Below the pieces are notes generated by a model. That model saw nothing but the letters and a program-made list of their open reading frames with translations, did not search any database and had not been told where the DNA came from. The position numbers and the translations under genes are program-made. A DNA stretch of 64,000 nt, from contig LYSV01000019.1 of assembly GCA_001657315.1 (NCBI GenBank), positions 16,415-80,414 on the forward strand, read 5' to 3'. The stretch's first letter is position 1. Every line of letters begins with the position of its first letter. Source of the DNA: Flammeovirgaceae bacterium BBD 1991-12. Its GTDB lineage: Bacteria > Bacteroidota > Bacteroidia > Cytophagales > Cyclobacteriaceae. Shown here piece after piece: positions 26,586 through 35,567 of this stretch.

Positions 26586-28085
26586 TCAAGTGGTTTTGGC
26601 AGGCAAATTGTCTTTTTCCAATCTGAATACCACCAGGACAAAAACAAGCATTATGCCAAGATGAAAACTGGTGGCAAGTACCTGGCTGTCAATTTTCACA
26701 ATCATGACCAGATAAGTGACGAGTGACGTAGCAGCTATATACATCAGCCCTTTCCATGTGGCATATGGTACGGGGTAATATTTCCTACCCAGAAAGTAGC
26801 TGATAACCGTCATTGTACCATAGGCGATCAATGTCACCACAGCGCTGCCATGGAAGCCGTACACAGGGATAAGAAGGTAATTCAGCCCTATGGTAACTAT
26901 GGCGCCAATGATGGTGATCCATGTCCCGTAGTAGGTTCTGTCTGTAAGCTTGTACCAAACGGACAGGTTGTAATAGATCCCAAAGAAGAGATTGGCCAGC
27001 AGCAGCACCGGCACCACATCGATCCCCCAGCGGTAGTCCTCCTGGCTTAGCAGGTATTGTAAAATGTCCAGATTTATACTTACGGAAAGCAGGGCAAAGC
27101 ACCCGAAAATCACGAACCAGTGCATAACCTTGCTGAACAGCGCCGGAGAATTTTTATCAGCAGCCTGGGAAAAGAAAAAAGGCTCAGCGGCATAACGGAA
27201 GGCCTGTATGGCCAGCGACATAAAAATCGATAATTTGTACACGGCGCCGAACACCCCAAGCACCTCCAGGTTATTATACCCCGGATACAAACCTTCCGGC
27301 ATCCAGTATTTAAGCGCTATGCGCGATAGCATTTCACTGGTGGCGTAGGCCAGTCCTGTGAACAGAATGGGGTACCCATAGATGAGCATAGGTTTGAGCA
27401 ATGACCAGTTTATCCGGAGATTTACCCTTGCAAGCGGCTTCCAAAGAAGGATGAGGAGCAGTGCATTGGCAAGCAGATTGGACAGGAATACATACTCCAC
27501 TCCAAATTCAGGATTGTAAATGATCTCTATGTATGGCCTGAGAGCTACAAGGTATTCTCCCTTGTAGATCGCACCGCAAAAGGTGATGAAAAAGAGATTC
27601 AGGCCTATGTTCACTGCAATATTGATCAGCCGGGCCATGGCAAACTGTTTAGCCTTGTTTTCCAGCCGTAGTTTGGCAAAAGGAATAGCCACAATGGCAT
27701 CTATGGCAAAAATACCTGCCAGCCACTGGATGAAGTGTTCCTTGCCCGGGTAGTTGAGCAGCCCGGTGATAGGTGTTGCCAGTAAAAACAGCAGTGAGGA
27801 AAGGACAAGACTGGTAAGCAGGATGGAGGTAACAGCTGAGTTATAGATACTGCCCTCCCTGGCCTTGTCAGCAGAAGCAAAACGAAAATAGGCCGTCTCC
27901 AGCCCATAGGTGTAAATCACATTAAAAAAGGCGGCATAGGCATAAAGCTCGGTCACTACACCGTATTCTGAAGTGACGAACACGCGGGTATAATACGGTA
28001 CCAACAGATAATTCAGCATTCTGCCCAGAATGCTGCTGGCGCCGTACAGGGCAGTATGTCCGGCTAACTTTTTGAGCTGCCCCAA
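26586..28085 (-). CDS. Polysaccharide flippase-like membrane protein (MOP/Wzx type)
   Basis: Multi-spanning protein of the polysaccharide exporter superfamily, likely moving lipid-linked sugar units across the inner membrane. A TTG at 28083-28085 gives 499 residues beginning L-G-Q-L-K-K-L-A-G-H-T-A-L-Y-G, the expected family N-terminus. An ATG at 28245-28247 would add 54 residues that overlap the enoyl-CoA hydratase in another frame and look non-native. The TTG lies one base after the hydratase stop codon. About 12-14 hydrophobic segments follow, and Y-T-R-V-F-V-T-S-E-Y-G-V near residue 35 is typical. A sugar nucleotidyltransferase gene follows after 56 bases. Confidence 0.85.
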   Translation of the reverse strand: MGQLKKLAGHTALYGASSILGRMLNYLLVPYYTRVFVTSEYGVVTELYAYAAFFNVIYTYGLETAYFRFASADKAREGSIYNSAVTSILLTSLVLSSLLFLLATPITGLLNYPGKEHFIQWLAGIFAIDAIVAIPFAKLRLENKAKQFAMARLINIAVNIGLNLFFITFCGAIYKGEYLVALRPYIEIIYNPEFGVEYVFLSNLLANALLLILLWKPLARVNLRINWSLLKPMLIYGYPILFTGLAYATSEMLSRIALKYWMPEGLYPGYNNLEVLGVFGAVYKLSIFMSLAIQAFRYAAEPFFFSQAADKNSPALFSKVMHWFVIFGCFALLSVSINLDILQYLLSQEDYRWGIDVVPVLLLANLFFGIYYNLSVWYKLTDRTYYGTWITIIGAIVTIGLNYLLIPVYGFHGSAVVTLIAYGTMTVISYFLGRKYYPVPYATWKGLMYIAATSLVTYLVMIVKIDSQVLATSFHLGIMLVFVLVVFRLEKDNLPAKTT

Positions 28086-28086
28086 A

Positions 28087-28872
28087 TTACTCGCCTTTGA
28101 ATTCCGGTTTTCGCTTTTCAAGGAATGCGGTAGTCCCTTCCTTGAAATCGGAGGTTTTTGTGCAATGGGAAAAACTATTGGCTTCGGTCTGGTACCCGTT
28201 CTCGTCTGAAGAGTAAAAGGCATTGACACAATTGATGACCATGCCAATAGCCAGAGGTGCTTTTGCGATGATCTTGCCCATTATCTTATTGGACAGGGAC
28301 ATTAATTCTTCCTGATCTTCCACCATATGATTGACAAGTCCCAGCGTAAGCGCTTTCTCAGCCGGGATCATATCACCTGTCATCATGAGTTCCAGTGCTT
28401 TGCCCTTGCCAATAAGCTGGGTGAGGCGCTGTGTACCACCATAACCGGGAATAATGCCCAGGTTCACTTCAGGTTGGCCAAATTTGGCATCCCTGGTAGC
28501 AATGCGTATATGACAGGCCATAACCAGTTCACAGCCTCCACCCAGGGCAAAACCGTTGATAGCTGCAATGACCGGCTTTTCACATTCTTCGATCATGGAA
28601 AAGATCTCCTGTCCGTTTTCAGCAAACTTGCGGGCATTCAGTTCATTGAGCTCTGCAATTTCCTTTATATCCGCACCGGCTACAAAAGCTTTTTCACCTG
28701 CACCTGTAAATATGGCTCCTCTGATCTCCTTATTGTTATATATCTCATCCATAACCGATCTGATCTCGGTCATGGTAGCACTGTTTAATGCATTCAGGCT
28801 TTCGGGTCTTGATATGGTAATGGTAAGAATACCTTCATTGAGGTTGGTTTGCAGATTGTTGTAGGAAGACAT
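28087..28872 (-). CDS. Enoyl-CoA hydratase (crotonase family)
   Basis: Hydrates enoyl-CoA to 3-hydroxyacyl-CoA, probably in fatty acid or short-chain acyl-CoA breakdown. I start it at the ATG at 28872, giving 261 residues, the normal family length; the in-frame upstream extension to 28998 crosses a promoter-like site. Oxyanion-hole and catalytic motifs are intact: A-G-A-D-I-K-E-I at 66-73, G-G-G-C-E-L with Glu115, and F-G-Q-P-E-V-N-L-G with Glu135. The two glutamates are 20 residues apart, as in known hydratases. It is the first gene of a minus-strand string that continues into the flippase. Confidence 0.93.
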   Translation of the reverse strand: MSSYNNLQTNLNEGILTITISRPESLNALNSATMTEIRSVMDEIYNNKEIRGAIFTGAGEKAFVAGADIKEIAELNELNARKFAENGQEIFSMIEECEKPVIAAINGFALGGGCELVMACHIRIATRDAKFGQPEVNLGIIPGYGGTQRLTQLIGKGKALELMMTGDMIPAEKALTLGLVNHMVEDQEELMSLSNKIMGKIIAKAPLAIGMVINCVNAFYSSDENGYQTEANSFSHCTKTSDFKEGTTAFLEKRKPEFKGE

Positions 28873-28893
28873 TGCTTTCTTTTTGATTGCACT

Positions 28894-28924
28894 CAAATAT
28901 ACAAGAGAATCAATAATGGTAAAA
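28894..28924 (-). promoter_or_regulatory. Predicted promoter for the enoyl-CoA hydratase string
   Basis: The minus strand has TTTT, a 19-base spacer and TATATTTG (28894-28901), an exact TAnnTTTG match with a three-of-four -33 box, ending 21 bases before the ATG at 28872. It supports the shorter start of that gene. Confidence 0.5.
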
Positions 28925-29329
28925 AAATGATTACATGACCATCGTTGGGATTTGTACTGTACCTGAATGAAAACGACAGGGATGAACTGGCGAATCATTC
29001 ATTTTCCAATGTTGTATTTATCCATGAAGAGGTAGTATTATAGATTATGAGCCTTGAATAGGGCAATATCAAACTGTGTAACGATTTGTTGCTGTTCGGG
29101 TAACTTGTTCATCATTACATAAAAGTATGCCATTCTTTTTGTTATGAATCTCTCCGTATTTGGCCTTCATTCCCCGGGCTACCTGTTGGGCAAAGAGTAA
29201 ATTTTATATTAATTTGAGTTAAAATACTGATAATCATATATTTAAATTAAATACTTAGTACAATTTAGGTACTATCACGTATGTAAAAATTACTGTTTTT
29301 TGCTCTTACCATGAACCCTCTGCTTCTGC
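28925..29329. other. Gene-free divergent intergenic region
   Basis: No gene is seen between the enoyl-CoA hydratase promoter and the T9SS cargo gene. The stretch 29200-29290 is strongly AT-rich. Confidence 0.5.
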
Positions 29330-29337
29330 TAGATTTG
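29330..29337 (+). promoter_or_regulatory. Predicted -7 promoter element for the first T9SS cargo gene
   Basis: TAGATTTG, an exact TAnnTTTG match 29 bases before the start codon at 29367. A TTTTTTG run at 29296-29302 is too far upstream (27-base spacer) for a canonical -33 box. Confidence 0.38.
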
Positions 29338-29366
29338 CCGTATACAATAATTTAAAGTGTAAGGCA

Positions 29367-30545
29367 ATGAAGCGGTTGGTATTTTTGGTTTTATGTTCAG
29401 GCCTGATTTTTAGTGCAAAAGCACAAACACTAACTTCAAGCGGTAATTGGGATAACAGTGCTATCTGGAGTGGTAGCAATATAGGAGACAATATTTCGGA
29501 AGACGTTAGTTTCGATAATAATTTAGGTGTGGTTACTGTTCGTAACGGATTCAATTATACGGTTGGTTCCGTACAACAAAATAATGGCAATACCTTAACC
29601 ATCAACAGCACCGGACAGCTCAATGTGGGCAGCTCTTCTGATCCAAAGGACTACAGCGTGGGTAACACTGGTGTGATCAATGTGGATGGCACTCTGATCG
29701 TATGGGGCAAGTTATCTCCTGGAAACAGTCTGACCATGAACGTGACCGGTGCTCTGATCATCAAAGGTGATCTCGATATGGGAAACAACGCCACGCTTAC
29801 CATTTCCGGAGATGTTCAGATTGATGGAAGCCTGAAAGGAGGTAACGGTACGGCTGTGGAAGTACAAAGTGGTGGCAATGTGACGATCGGGCAGGATATA
29901 GATGTGGGCAACGGATCGTCACTGACTGGTACTGGTTCTATGTCATATGCTGGCTCTTGCAGTGACAGTGGTAGTGGTTTTTGCACAGGAGGCCCACTAC
30001 CTGTTGAATTGGTGTATTTTATTCGTGAACACCTGGATGACAAGGTTCTCCTCAAGTGGCGGACCGCTTCTGAAGAAAACAATGACTTTTTTACCATTGA
30101 ACGATCCACAGACGGCAAGACCTATGAAGCGATCGGGACTGTACAGGGTGCCGGGACAAGTTTTTCAGCAATCAATTATCAGTTCCATGATACTGATCCC
30201 CTGTTTGGCCAGAGCTACTACCGACTGAAACAAACAGACTACGATGGCAATTATGAATATTTTGGACCTGTATCCGTTTATTTCACTCAGGTGGATATAT
30301 CTAAAGTATCTGTCTATCCTAACCCTGCCAGAGTGGGTGCATCCATCCACATTCTCACGGGAGCAGATGATAAGGAAAGTATCGATTTGAAGATCTTTAA
30401 CCTGCAGGGACATATTATTCATAAAAGCAAACTATCAGGATATGCATCTTCCATACCTCTGAGGGATAATGTCAGGTCAGGGGTGTATATGGTACAGGTT
30501 ACAGTGGGTAATGTTCAAAAGACTGCCCGATTGATCGTTCAGTAA
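29367..30545 (+). CDS. Secreted protein with type IX secretion sorting domain (first of two paralogues)
   Basis: A 392-residue exported protein. It has a signal peptide (M-K-R-L-V-F-L-V-L, cleavage near A-K-A-Q). A repetitive Asn/Gly/Thr-rich N-terminal region (about 25-205) resembles a parallel beta-helix (I-N-V-D-G-T-L, L-T-M-N-V-T-G-A-L-I-I-K-G-D). The linker is shared with the neighbour (F-F-T-I-E-R-S-T-D-G-K at about 245, then Y-Y-R-L-K-Q-T-D). The C-terminal about 80 residues form a type A T9SS signal starting V-Y-P-N-P and ending A-R-L-I-V-Q. It would be exported by the SprA-containing system and anchored or released at the surface. The ligand or function of the N-terminal part is unknown. 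Confidence 0.88.
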   Translation: MKRLVFLVLCSGLIFSAKAQTLTSSGNWDNSAIWSGSNIGDNISEDVSFDNNLGVVTVRNGFNYTVGSVQQNNGNTLTINSTGQLNVGSSSDPKDYSVGNTGVINVDGTLIVWGKLSPGNSLTMNVTGALIIKGDLDMGNNATLTISGDVQIDGSLKGGNGTAVEVQSGGNVTIGQDIDVGNGSSLTGTGSMSYAGSCSDSGSGFCTGGPLPVELVYFIREHLDDKVLLKWRTASEENNDFFTIERSTDGKTYEAIGTVQGAGTSFSAINYQFHDTDPLFGQSYYRLKQTDYDGNYEYFGPVSVYFTQVDISKVSVYPNPARVGASIHILTGADDKESIDLKIFNLQGHIIHKSKLSGYASSIPLRDNVRSGVYMVQVTVGNVQKTARLIVQ

Positions 30546-30887
30546 ATCCGTCCAATAGAGGTTTTATTTTTGAGTTGAATGTACAATGTCACAGATATTA
30601 CCTGACAGGCATATTTGTGGCATGTTTCCTTGATGAAAGTAGTGTAGGTTTTTTTCAAAATTATCCGACTTCTCTGGCCATTGTATTTTATTCCTGCCAG
30701 AAATGTATTTGAGTTAAGATGGCTCATTAATTCCACGGCCATTGAGCCATAAATTGAAAATCACCAGTGCTAAAAATCCACAGCTACTCCGGACAAAATA
30801 AATTATAACAATTTAAAGGTTCCATATGTTCTTCCCAAGCACAGGAAGTGCTTGCTTGAAATATTATAACTCTTGAATGCCGAACAT
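30546..30887 (+). other. Gene-free spacer between the two T9SS cargo genes
   Basis: No credible gene is seen in these 342 bases. An 8-base inverted repeat (ATGGCTCA at 30719-30726, TGAGCCAT at 30743-30750) could form a weak hairpin, but it lacks a T-run. No clear TAnnTTTG element precedes the second gene. Confidence 0.45.
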
Positions 30888-31949
30888 ATGAACAGATCTT
30901 TACTTGTTTTCGTGTCAGTTGTTTTTTTCACTTTAAGGCTTGACGCCCAAACGTGTCAGACGAATGCTACCACTACCAATTTCTTTACAACGTGTGATGG
31001 AGGACCCTCATACAACGACCCGGACGATTACACCATTCGTATCAGGAACGGTGAAACGATGATCATCAACGGTGACGTCACGATCACGGGTACATTAACT
31101 ATCAACATGCTGGGAGCCTCAGCCCTGGTCATTGTACAATCACCTCATACTCTCGAGGCCGGAAACATCATTTTCACAGGGAGTGCCACTACAGGAAAAG
31201 TGCTTGAGGTCGATGGCGCCATTACAGTGGATCAAACGCTGGATTTTGGAGATTTCAATGTAGATGTAGATGGATCCGGCTCCATAGATGCCATGACTAT
31301 CGACAATGCCGATAATGTTGACTGTTCCGGTGATGGAGATTGCCCCACGATCACGTCGACAAGCTGCGATGACGGAGCAAGTGGCACCTTTTGTAATGAT
31401 GTTTTGCCTATTGAGCTTACTTTTTTCAGGGCAGTACCTACGGGCTCAAATGTGGAACTAAAATGGCAGACCGCTTCAGAGGAAAACAATGATTTCTTTA
31501 CCATAGAACGGTCCGCGGATGCAAGGCAGTATGAGGTAATGGCAACCCTGAACGGCGCAGGGACCAGCTTAAGCAGTATTGACTACGTCTTTCGAGACAC
31601 AAATCCTGTTTTCGGCACGTCCTACTATCGGTTGAAACAGACAGATTTCGATGGCAGGTATGAATATTTCGGACCGATCTCGGTTTTCTTCACACAGGTA
31701 GACGCCTCCTTGATAAAGATCTTTCCCAATCCAGTGGAACCGGGGCAGCCCGTGAAGGTCATTACAGGTGCTGATGATAACGAACCTGTGGGGGTCAGAG
31801 TGCTTGATCCTCAGGGGAAGATGCTCTACCGGAGCAGGACAAGTGGTTCTGTATCTTCCGTTTTGCTTCCCAATTTCTCGCCCGGCATATACCTTGTTGA
31901 GGTTACCGCCGGTGGCCTGAAAAAAATGAAACGTCTAAGCATTCAGTAG
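30888..31949 (+). CDS. Secreted protein with type IX secretion sorting domain (second paralogue)
   Basis: I use the ATG at 30888 instead of the TTG at 30873, because the signal peptide (M-N-R-S-L-L-V-F-V-S-V-V-F-F, cleavage near D-A-Q) begins there. The 353-residue product has a Cys-containing, beta-repeat-like N-terminal half. The following linker and C-terminal sorting domain are close to those of the gene at 29367: W-Q-T-A-S-E-E-N-N-D-F-F-T-I-E-R-S, then F-P-N-P, ending K-R-L-S-I-Q. It is probably a T9SS substrate. The N-terminal half differs strongly from the paralogue, so the two likely bind different partners. Its stop overlaps the convergent tdh stop by 15 bases. Confidence 0.86.
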   Translation: MNRSLLVFVSVVFFTLRLDAQTCQTNATTTNFFTTCDGGPSYNDPDDYTIRIRNGETMIINGDVTITGTLTINMLGASALVIVQSPHTLEAGNIIFTGSATTGKVLEVDGAITVDQTLDFGDFNVDVDGSGSIDAMTIDNADNVDCSGDGDCPTITSTSCDDGASGTFCNDVLPIELTFFRAVPTGSNVELKWQTASEENNDFFTIERSADARQYEVMATLNGAGTSLSSIDYVFRDTNPVFGTSYYRLKQTDFDGRYEYFGPISVFFTQVDASLIKIFPNPVEPGQPVKVITGADDNEPVGVRVLDPQGKMLYRSRTSGSVSSVLLPNFSPGIYLVEVTAGGLKKMKRLSIQ

Positions 31950-32882
31950 TTCTCCAAGACCAGCCAGAATGGTTTCGGTCATTTTCTTCAGTCCGTAGTC
32001 AGGCTGCCAGTTCCAATCTGTTCTGGCCTGCGAATCATCAATAGAATCAGGCCACGAATCAGCGATTTCCTGTCTGAAATCCGGAGCATAATGAATAGAA
32101 AAATCACCCAGATGTTTTTTAATCTCAAGTGCTATCTCCTCCGGTGAAAAGGACAACGCACCAACATTGTAGCTGGATCGTACTTTGATGCTGGCATGAT
32201 CCGCTTCCATGATCTCAATAGTGGCGCGGATCGCGTCATCCATGTACATCATGGGCAGGTAGGTGTTCGGTCTCAGAAAACATTCATAGTTGCCCTTTTC
32301 AATAGCCTTGTAGAAAATATCCACAGCATAATCCGTTGTACCTCCACCAGGTTTTGCTTTGTAGCCGATCAGGCCAGGATAGCGCAGGCTTCTTACATCT
32401 ACCCCATATTTCTCAAAGTAGTATTCGCACCACCTCTCCCCTGCCAGCTTGCTGATCCCGTAGATGGTGTTGGGGTCCATTACAGTGTTTTGAGGTGTAT
32501 TTTGTTTCGGTGTATTAGGGCCAAACACGGCGATAGAACTGGGCCAGTAAATCTTTTCGAGCTGCTTTTCTCTTGCCAGTTCCAGCACATTTATGAGGCT
32601 ATCCATATTCAGTTGCCAGGCAAATTTCGGATTGGACTCCCCTTTCGCGGAGAGAATAGCGGCCAGGTGGTAGATCTGTTGTATGTTGTGAACGTTTACG
32701 ATCCGCCCCAGTTCTTTTCCGTTCAGTACATCAAGCTGCTCGAAAGGCCCGTCAGACAAAGGCCCCTGAGGTTTACGGATATCCGCCGCTATGACATTGT
32801 CTGTCCCATGAATATTTCTCAGCGCCAGAGTGAGCTCAGAACCTAACTGTCCGAAAGCGCCGATCACCAAAACCTTGCTCAT
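31935..32882 (-). CDS. tdh: L-threonine 3-dehydrogenase, SDR (epimerase-like) type
   Basis: Extended short-chain dehydrogenase of 315 residues, predicted to oxidise L-threonine to 2-amino-3-ketobutyrate with NAD. The Rossmann motif G-A-F-G-Q-L-G is at about 8-14, and the Y-x-x-x-K catalytic pair lies in Y-G-I-S-K-L-A-G near residue 143. R-Y-P-G and P-G-G-G-T-T-D-Y-A-V-D occur downstream, as in Flavobacterium-type threonine dehydrogenases. Sequence alone could also fit another UDP-sugar-epimerase-like enzyme. The adjacent kbl gene, encoding the next enzyme of threonine degradation, makes the threonine dehydrogenase call much stronger. It is divergent from the kbl transcript. Confidence 0.88.
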   Translation of the reverse strand: MSKVLVIGAFGQLGSELTLALRNIHGTDNVIAADIRKPQGPLSDGPFEQLDVLNGKELGRIVNVHNIQQIYHLAAILSAKGESNPKFAWQLNMDSLINVLELAREKQLEKIYWPSSIAVFGPNTPKQNTPQNTVMDPNTIYGISKLAGERWCEYYFEKYGVDVRSLRYPGLIGYKAKPGGGTTDYAVDIFYKAIEKGNYECFLRPNTYLPMMYMDDAIRATIEIMEADHASIKVRSSYNVGALSFSPEEIALEIKKHLGDFSIHYAPDFRQEIADSWPDSIDDSQARTDWNWQPDYGLKKMTETILAGLGELLNA

Positions 32883-32907
32883 AAAAGTACTGTTCTGCTA
32901 TGTGTCG

Positions 32908-32940
32908 CGAAATTACTGATTTCAAAATTCCCAGACCAAA
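32908..32940 (-). promoter_or_regulatory. Predicted tdh promoter
   Basis: The minus strand has TTTG (32937-32940), a 21-base spacer and TAATTTCG (32908-32915), seven of eight matches to TAnnTTTG, ending 25 bases before the tdh start. Confidence 0.48.
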
Positions 32941-33073
32941 TCGAAAACGATTGAAATGTATGAATACCTTTTTTTTGTGGAAAATTAACTACAGTCTATA
33001 ATACAAGATGACAATGCCTTGGAACGCTCTAAAACAAAATAGTTGGTTCTCCCTATAATTTCCCTGTAGCTGC

Positions 33074-33081
33074 TATATTTG
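33074..33081 (+). promoter_or_regulatory. Predicted -7 element abutting the start codon of the 33086 gene
   Basis: TATATTTG, an exact TAnnTTTG match, ends only four bases before the ATG at 33086. A transcript starting at the usual distance would begin on or next to the start codon, giving a leaderless mRNA. The -33 box is unclear. Confidence 0.4.
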
Positions 33082-33085
33082 CCTC

Positions 33086-33391
33086 ATGGATTGGGATGAA
33101 TTTTTGACCCTTAAAAAAATTGACAGTGCTGCCTTTAAGGAAAGTGAACCTGAGCTGTGGTCAGACTGGCGGGCACTTTTCGGGCAGATGCATCCCAAAA
33201 GCTTCACGGCGCAAAAGCTGTACCTGATAAATCCTGTACGGAGAAAGTATCCGCTGAAGGAGGAGGTGAGCAAGCCTGCTGTGGCCAAAAAGGTGGCAAG
33301 ACCGGTGGTAAAGACGACCAAGCCGAACGTTCAGGCAAAGCCAAAGGTCAACCCGGCCAAACCTGTAGTAAAAAGACCAAAAATCAACTAA
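33086..33391 (+). CDS. Small basic protein encoded directly upstream of kbl
   Basis: I do not recognise this 101-residue protein. The N-terminal half (about 1-58) is mixed in charge and looks folded ([11 protein letters not shown], then L-W-S-D-W-R-A-L-F). The C-terminal half is a Lys/Pro/Val-rich tail ([13 protein letters not shown]) and is probably disordered and positively charged. There is no signal peptide. The stop lies two bases before the kbl ATG, so the two genes are almost surely co-translated. The tail could bind nucleic acid or an acidic partner, but this is speculation. Confidence 0.7.
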   Translation: MDWDEFLTLKKIDSAAFKESEPELWSDWRALFGQMHPKSFTAQKLYLINPVRRKYPLKEEVSKPAVAKKVARPVVKTTKPNVQAKPKVNPAKPVVKRPKIN

Positions 33392-33393
33392 GC

Positions 33394-34593
33394 ATGTACG
33401 ATACCTTGAAGCCGAAACTAGAGACGGAATTATCTTCTATAGAGGAGGCTGGACTTTTCAAAAAAGAACGCGTCATAACCACACCTCAGGGAGCGGATAT
33501 TAAAACATCCGATAGCAGGGAGGTCATTAACTTTTGCGCGAACAATTACCTGGGACTTTCCTCTCATCCCAGAGTGGTCGAGGCAGCAAAAAAAGCGATC
33601 GACACCCACGGTTATGGCATGTCTTCTGTACGGTTTATCTGCGGCACACAGGATATCCACAAGGAACTGGAGCAAAAGATCTCCGACTTTTTGGGCATGG
33701 AAGACACGATCCTGTATGCTGCGGCCTTTGATGCAAACGGAGGGGTATTTGAACCTTTGTTCGGTCCTGAAGATGCGATCATATCTGATGCGTTGAACCA
33801 TGCTTCAATTATAGATGGGGTAAGGCTGTGCAAGGCGATGCGCTACAGGTACCAGCACAATGATATGGGGGATCTGGAAAAGCAACTGCAAGCAGCCAAG
33901 GAGGCGGGTGCAAAGCAAAAGATCATAGTGACAGACGGTGTTTTCTCCATGGACGGCACCATCGCTCAGCTCGATAAGATCTGTGATCTGGCAGACAGGT
34001 ACAACGCACTGGTAATGACGGACGAATGTCACTCCACAGGCTTTATGGGAAAGACCGGACGGGGTGTTCACGAATACAGGGATGTGATGGGAAGAGTAGA
34101 TATCATCACTGGAACACTCGGGAAAGCCCTGGGGGGAGCTTCTGGCGGATTTACCTCGGCACGCAGGGAGATTGTTGAATTACTCCGTCAAAGATCACGT
34201 CCCTACCTGTTTTCGAATACTCTGGCACCATCTATAACAGGTGCTTCAATAGCGGTAATAGACATGCTGAGCGAAACGACGGAATTAAGGGACAAACTGG
34301 AAAGTAATACACAATACTTCCGTTCGGAAATGACAAAGGCGGGATTTGATATCAAACCCGGAGAGCATCCTATTGTTCCTATCATGTTGTATGATGCTCC
34401 ACTATCCCAAAAATTTGCAGATGCCCTTCTTGAAAAGGGAATATATGTGATTGGATTCTTTTATCCGGTAGTCCCCAAAGGGCAGGCCAGGATAAGAGTA
34501 CAGATATCAGCCGGTCATGAGCAGCACCACCTGGACAAGGCCATTCAGGCATTTACTGAGGTAGGGAAAGAGCTGGGTGTTGTAGGTGGTTGA
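33394..34593 (+). CDS. kbl: Glycine C-acetyltransferase (2-amino-3-ketobutyrate CoA ligase)
   Basis: PLP enzyme that splits 2-amino-3-ketobutyrate with CoA into glycine and acetyl-CoA, the second step of threonine breakdown after Tdh. The ATG at 33394 gives 399 residues, the standard length, beginning M-Y-D-T-L-K-P-K-L; the open frame extends further upstream only by running through the preceding gene in another frame. The PLP lysine is predicted at Lys244 in [18 protein letters not shown] at 50-55 and D-E-C-H-S-T-G-F at about 210-217 are typical of the alpha-oxoamine synthase family. Confidence 0.95.
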   Translation: MYDTLKPKLETELSSIEEAGLFKKERVITTPQGADIKTSDSREVINFCANNYLGLSSHPRVVEAAKKAIDTHGYGMSSVRFICGTQDIHKELEQKISDFLGMEDTILYAAAFDANGGVFEPLFGPEDAIISDALNHASIIDGVRLCKAMRYRYQHNDMGDLEKQLQAAKEAGAKQKIIVTDGVFSMDGTIAQLDKICDLADRYNALVMTDECHSTGFMGKTGRGVHEYRDVMGRVDIITGTLGKALGGASGGFTSARREIVELLRQRSRPYLFSNTLAPSITGASIAVIDMLSETTELRDKLESNTQYFRSEMTKAGFDIKPGEHPIVPIMLYDAPLSQKFADALLEKGIYVIGFFYPVVPKGQARIRVQISAGHEQHHLDKAIQAFTEVGKELGVVGG

Positions 34594-34661
34594 TCGTTGA
34601 TTGCTGTTTGTTGTTGGTTCATGGTTGGTTAGTTTACCATCAACCATTTACAATCAACGAT
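34593..34661. repeat. Inverted repeat between convergent kbl and cdaA
   Basis: ATCGTTGATTG (34593-34603) and CAATCAACGAT (34651-34661) form a perfect 11-base inverted repeat. A nested ATGGTTG/CAACCAT pair lies at 34621-34627 and 34641-34647, and the core is built of GTTG/CAAC words. It fills the whole gap between the two stop codons and may serve as a bidirectional transcription end, though there is no clear T-run. Confidence 0.6.
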
Positions 34662-35549
34662 TCACGCTCCTGCCTTTACTTCGCTTCCTATGGCTTCTGA
34701 TGTTTTGGCCTCTTCTTTTGAGCCTTCCTCTACTTCGCGCAGGTTGCGCCGCACATCGGTCAGGTAGTCGTTGATCAGCTTACGTAGTTCCAGTGGGGAT
34801 AGATTGTGGGACAGTTTTCCGTTCCTGGCAATAGAGAACTGTCCTGTTTCTTCGGATACCACCAACACCATGGTGTCAGTTACTTCACTCATGCCCAGGG
34901 CTGCCCTGTGTCTTAGCCCAAACTGAGCAGAAAGATTCTCCGTTTCAGATACGGGCAGTACGCAGCGTGCTGCCTTTATTTTTCCACGGTAAACGACCAC
35001 CGCTCCGTCATGAAGCGGGCTGTTCTTGTTGAATATTGCCATAAGCAGGCGCTTTGACAGGAAGGCATCAATAATATCACCGGACTCAGCATAAAATTTT
35101 AATTCCGAGTCCCTTGAGAAGACGATCAGGGCTCCGGTATTGGTACCTCCCAGGGTTTTAACGGCCTCTATTACCGGGGTGATGTTGAAAGCCTCACGCT
35201 CTTCCTTTTTCTTCCACACCAGCAGATTTTTCAAAAAGCTATCCTTGTTGAAGTCCGTGGTCTTACCGATCAGCAGCAAAAACTTACGGATCTCCGGCTG
35301 AAAGAGAATGATGGCGGCCAGCACCCCGAGGCCCATGAACTGGCCCAGAATAAGCCCCAGCAGCTCCATCTGAGCAGCTCTGACGATAAGGTAGAACAGG
35401 TATAACGACAGGATCCCGAGGAAGATATTTACGGCAACACTTCCTCTCATCAGTTTATATATCTGATACAGCAGTATGCTTACCAACAGGATATCGATGA
35501 TATCCACCCAACTGACTTCCAGAAACCCTATGCTAAATAAAAATATCAC
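34662..35549 (-). CDS. cdaA: Diadenylate cyclase, CdaA type
   Basis: Makes cyclic di-AMP from two ATP; in other bacteria this messenger controls potassium and osmolyte balance and wall homeostasis. The 295-residue protein has three N-terminal membrane segments (about 13-31, 39-57, 65-83). The DAC domain shows both catalytic motifs intact: D-G-A at 181-183 and R-H-R at 213-215. A charged Glu/Ser/Lys tail of about 25 residues follows. Its start is 18 bases downstream of folP, and it is probably co-transcribed with it. Confidence 0.94.
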   Translation of the reverse strand: MIFLFSIGFLEVSWVDIIDILLVSILLYQIYKLMRGSVAVNIFLGILSLYLFYLIVRAAQMELLGLILGQFMGLGVLAAIILFQPEIRKFLLLIGKTTDFNKDSFLKNLLVWKKKEEREAFNITPVIEAVKTLGGTNTGALIVFSRDSELKFYAESGDIIDAFLSKRLLMAIFNKNSPLHDGAVVVYRGKIKAARCVLPVSETENLSAQFGLRHRAALGMSEVTDTMVLVVSEETGQFSIARNGKLSHNLSPLELRKLINDYLTDVRRNLREVEEGSKEEAKTSEAIGSEVKAGA

Positions 35550-35567
35550 CTGTGTCTTTTTGCTTAT

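Noticed and set aside
30719..30750. Inverted repeat ATGGCTCA/TGAGCCAT as a terminator of the first T9SS gene
   Set aside because: Short stem, 16-base loop, about 170 bases past the stop and no T-run.
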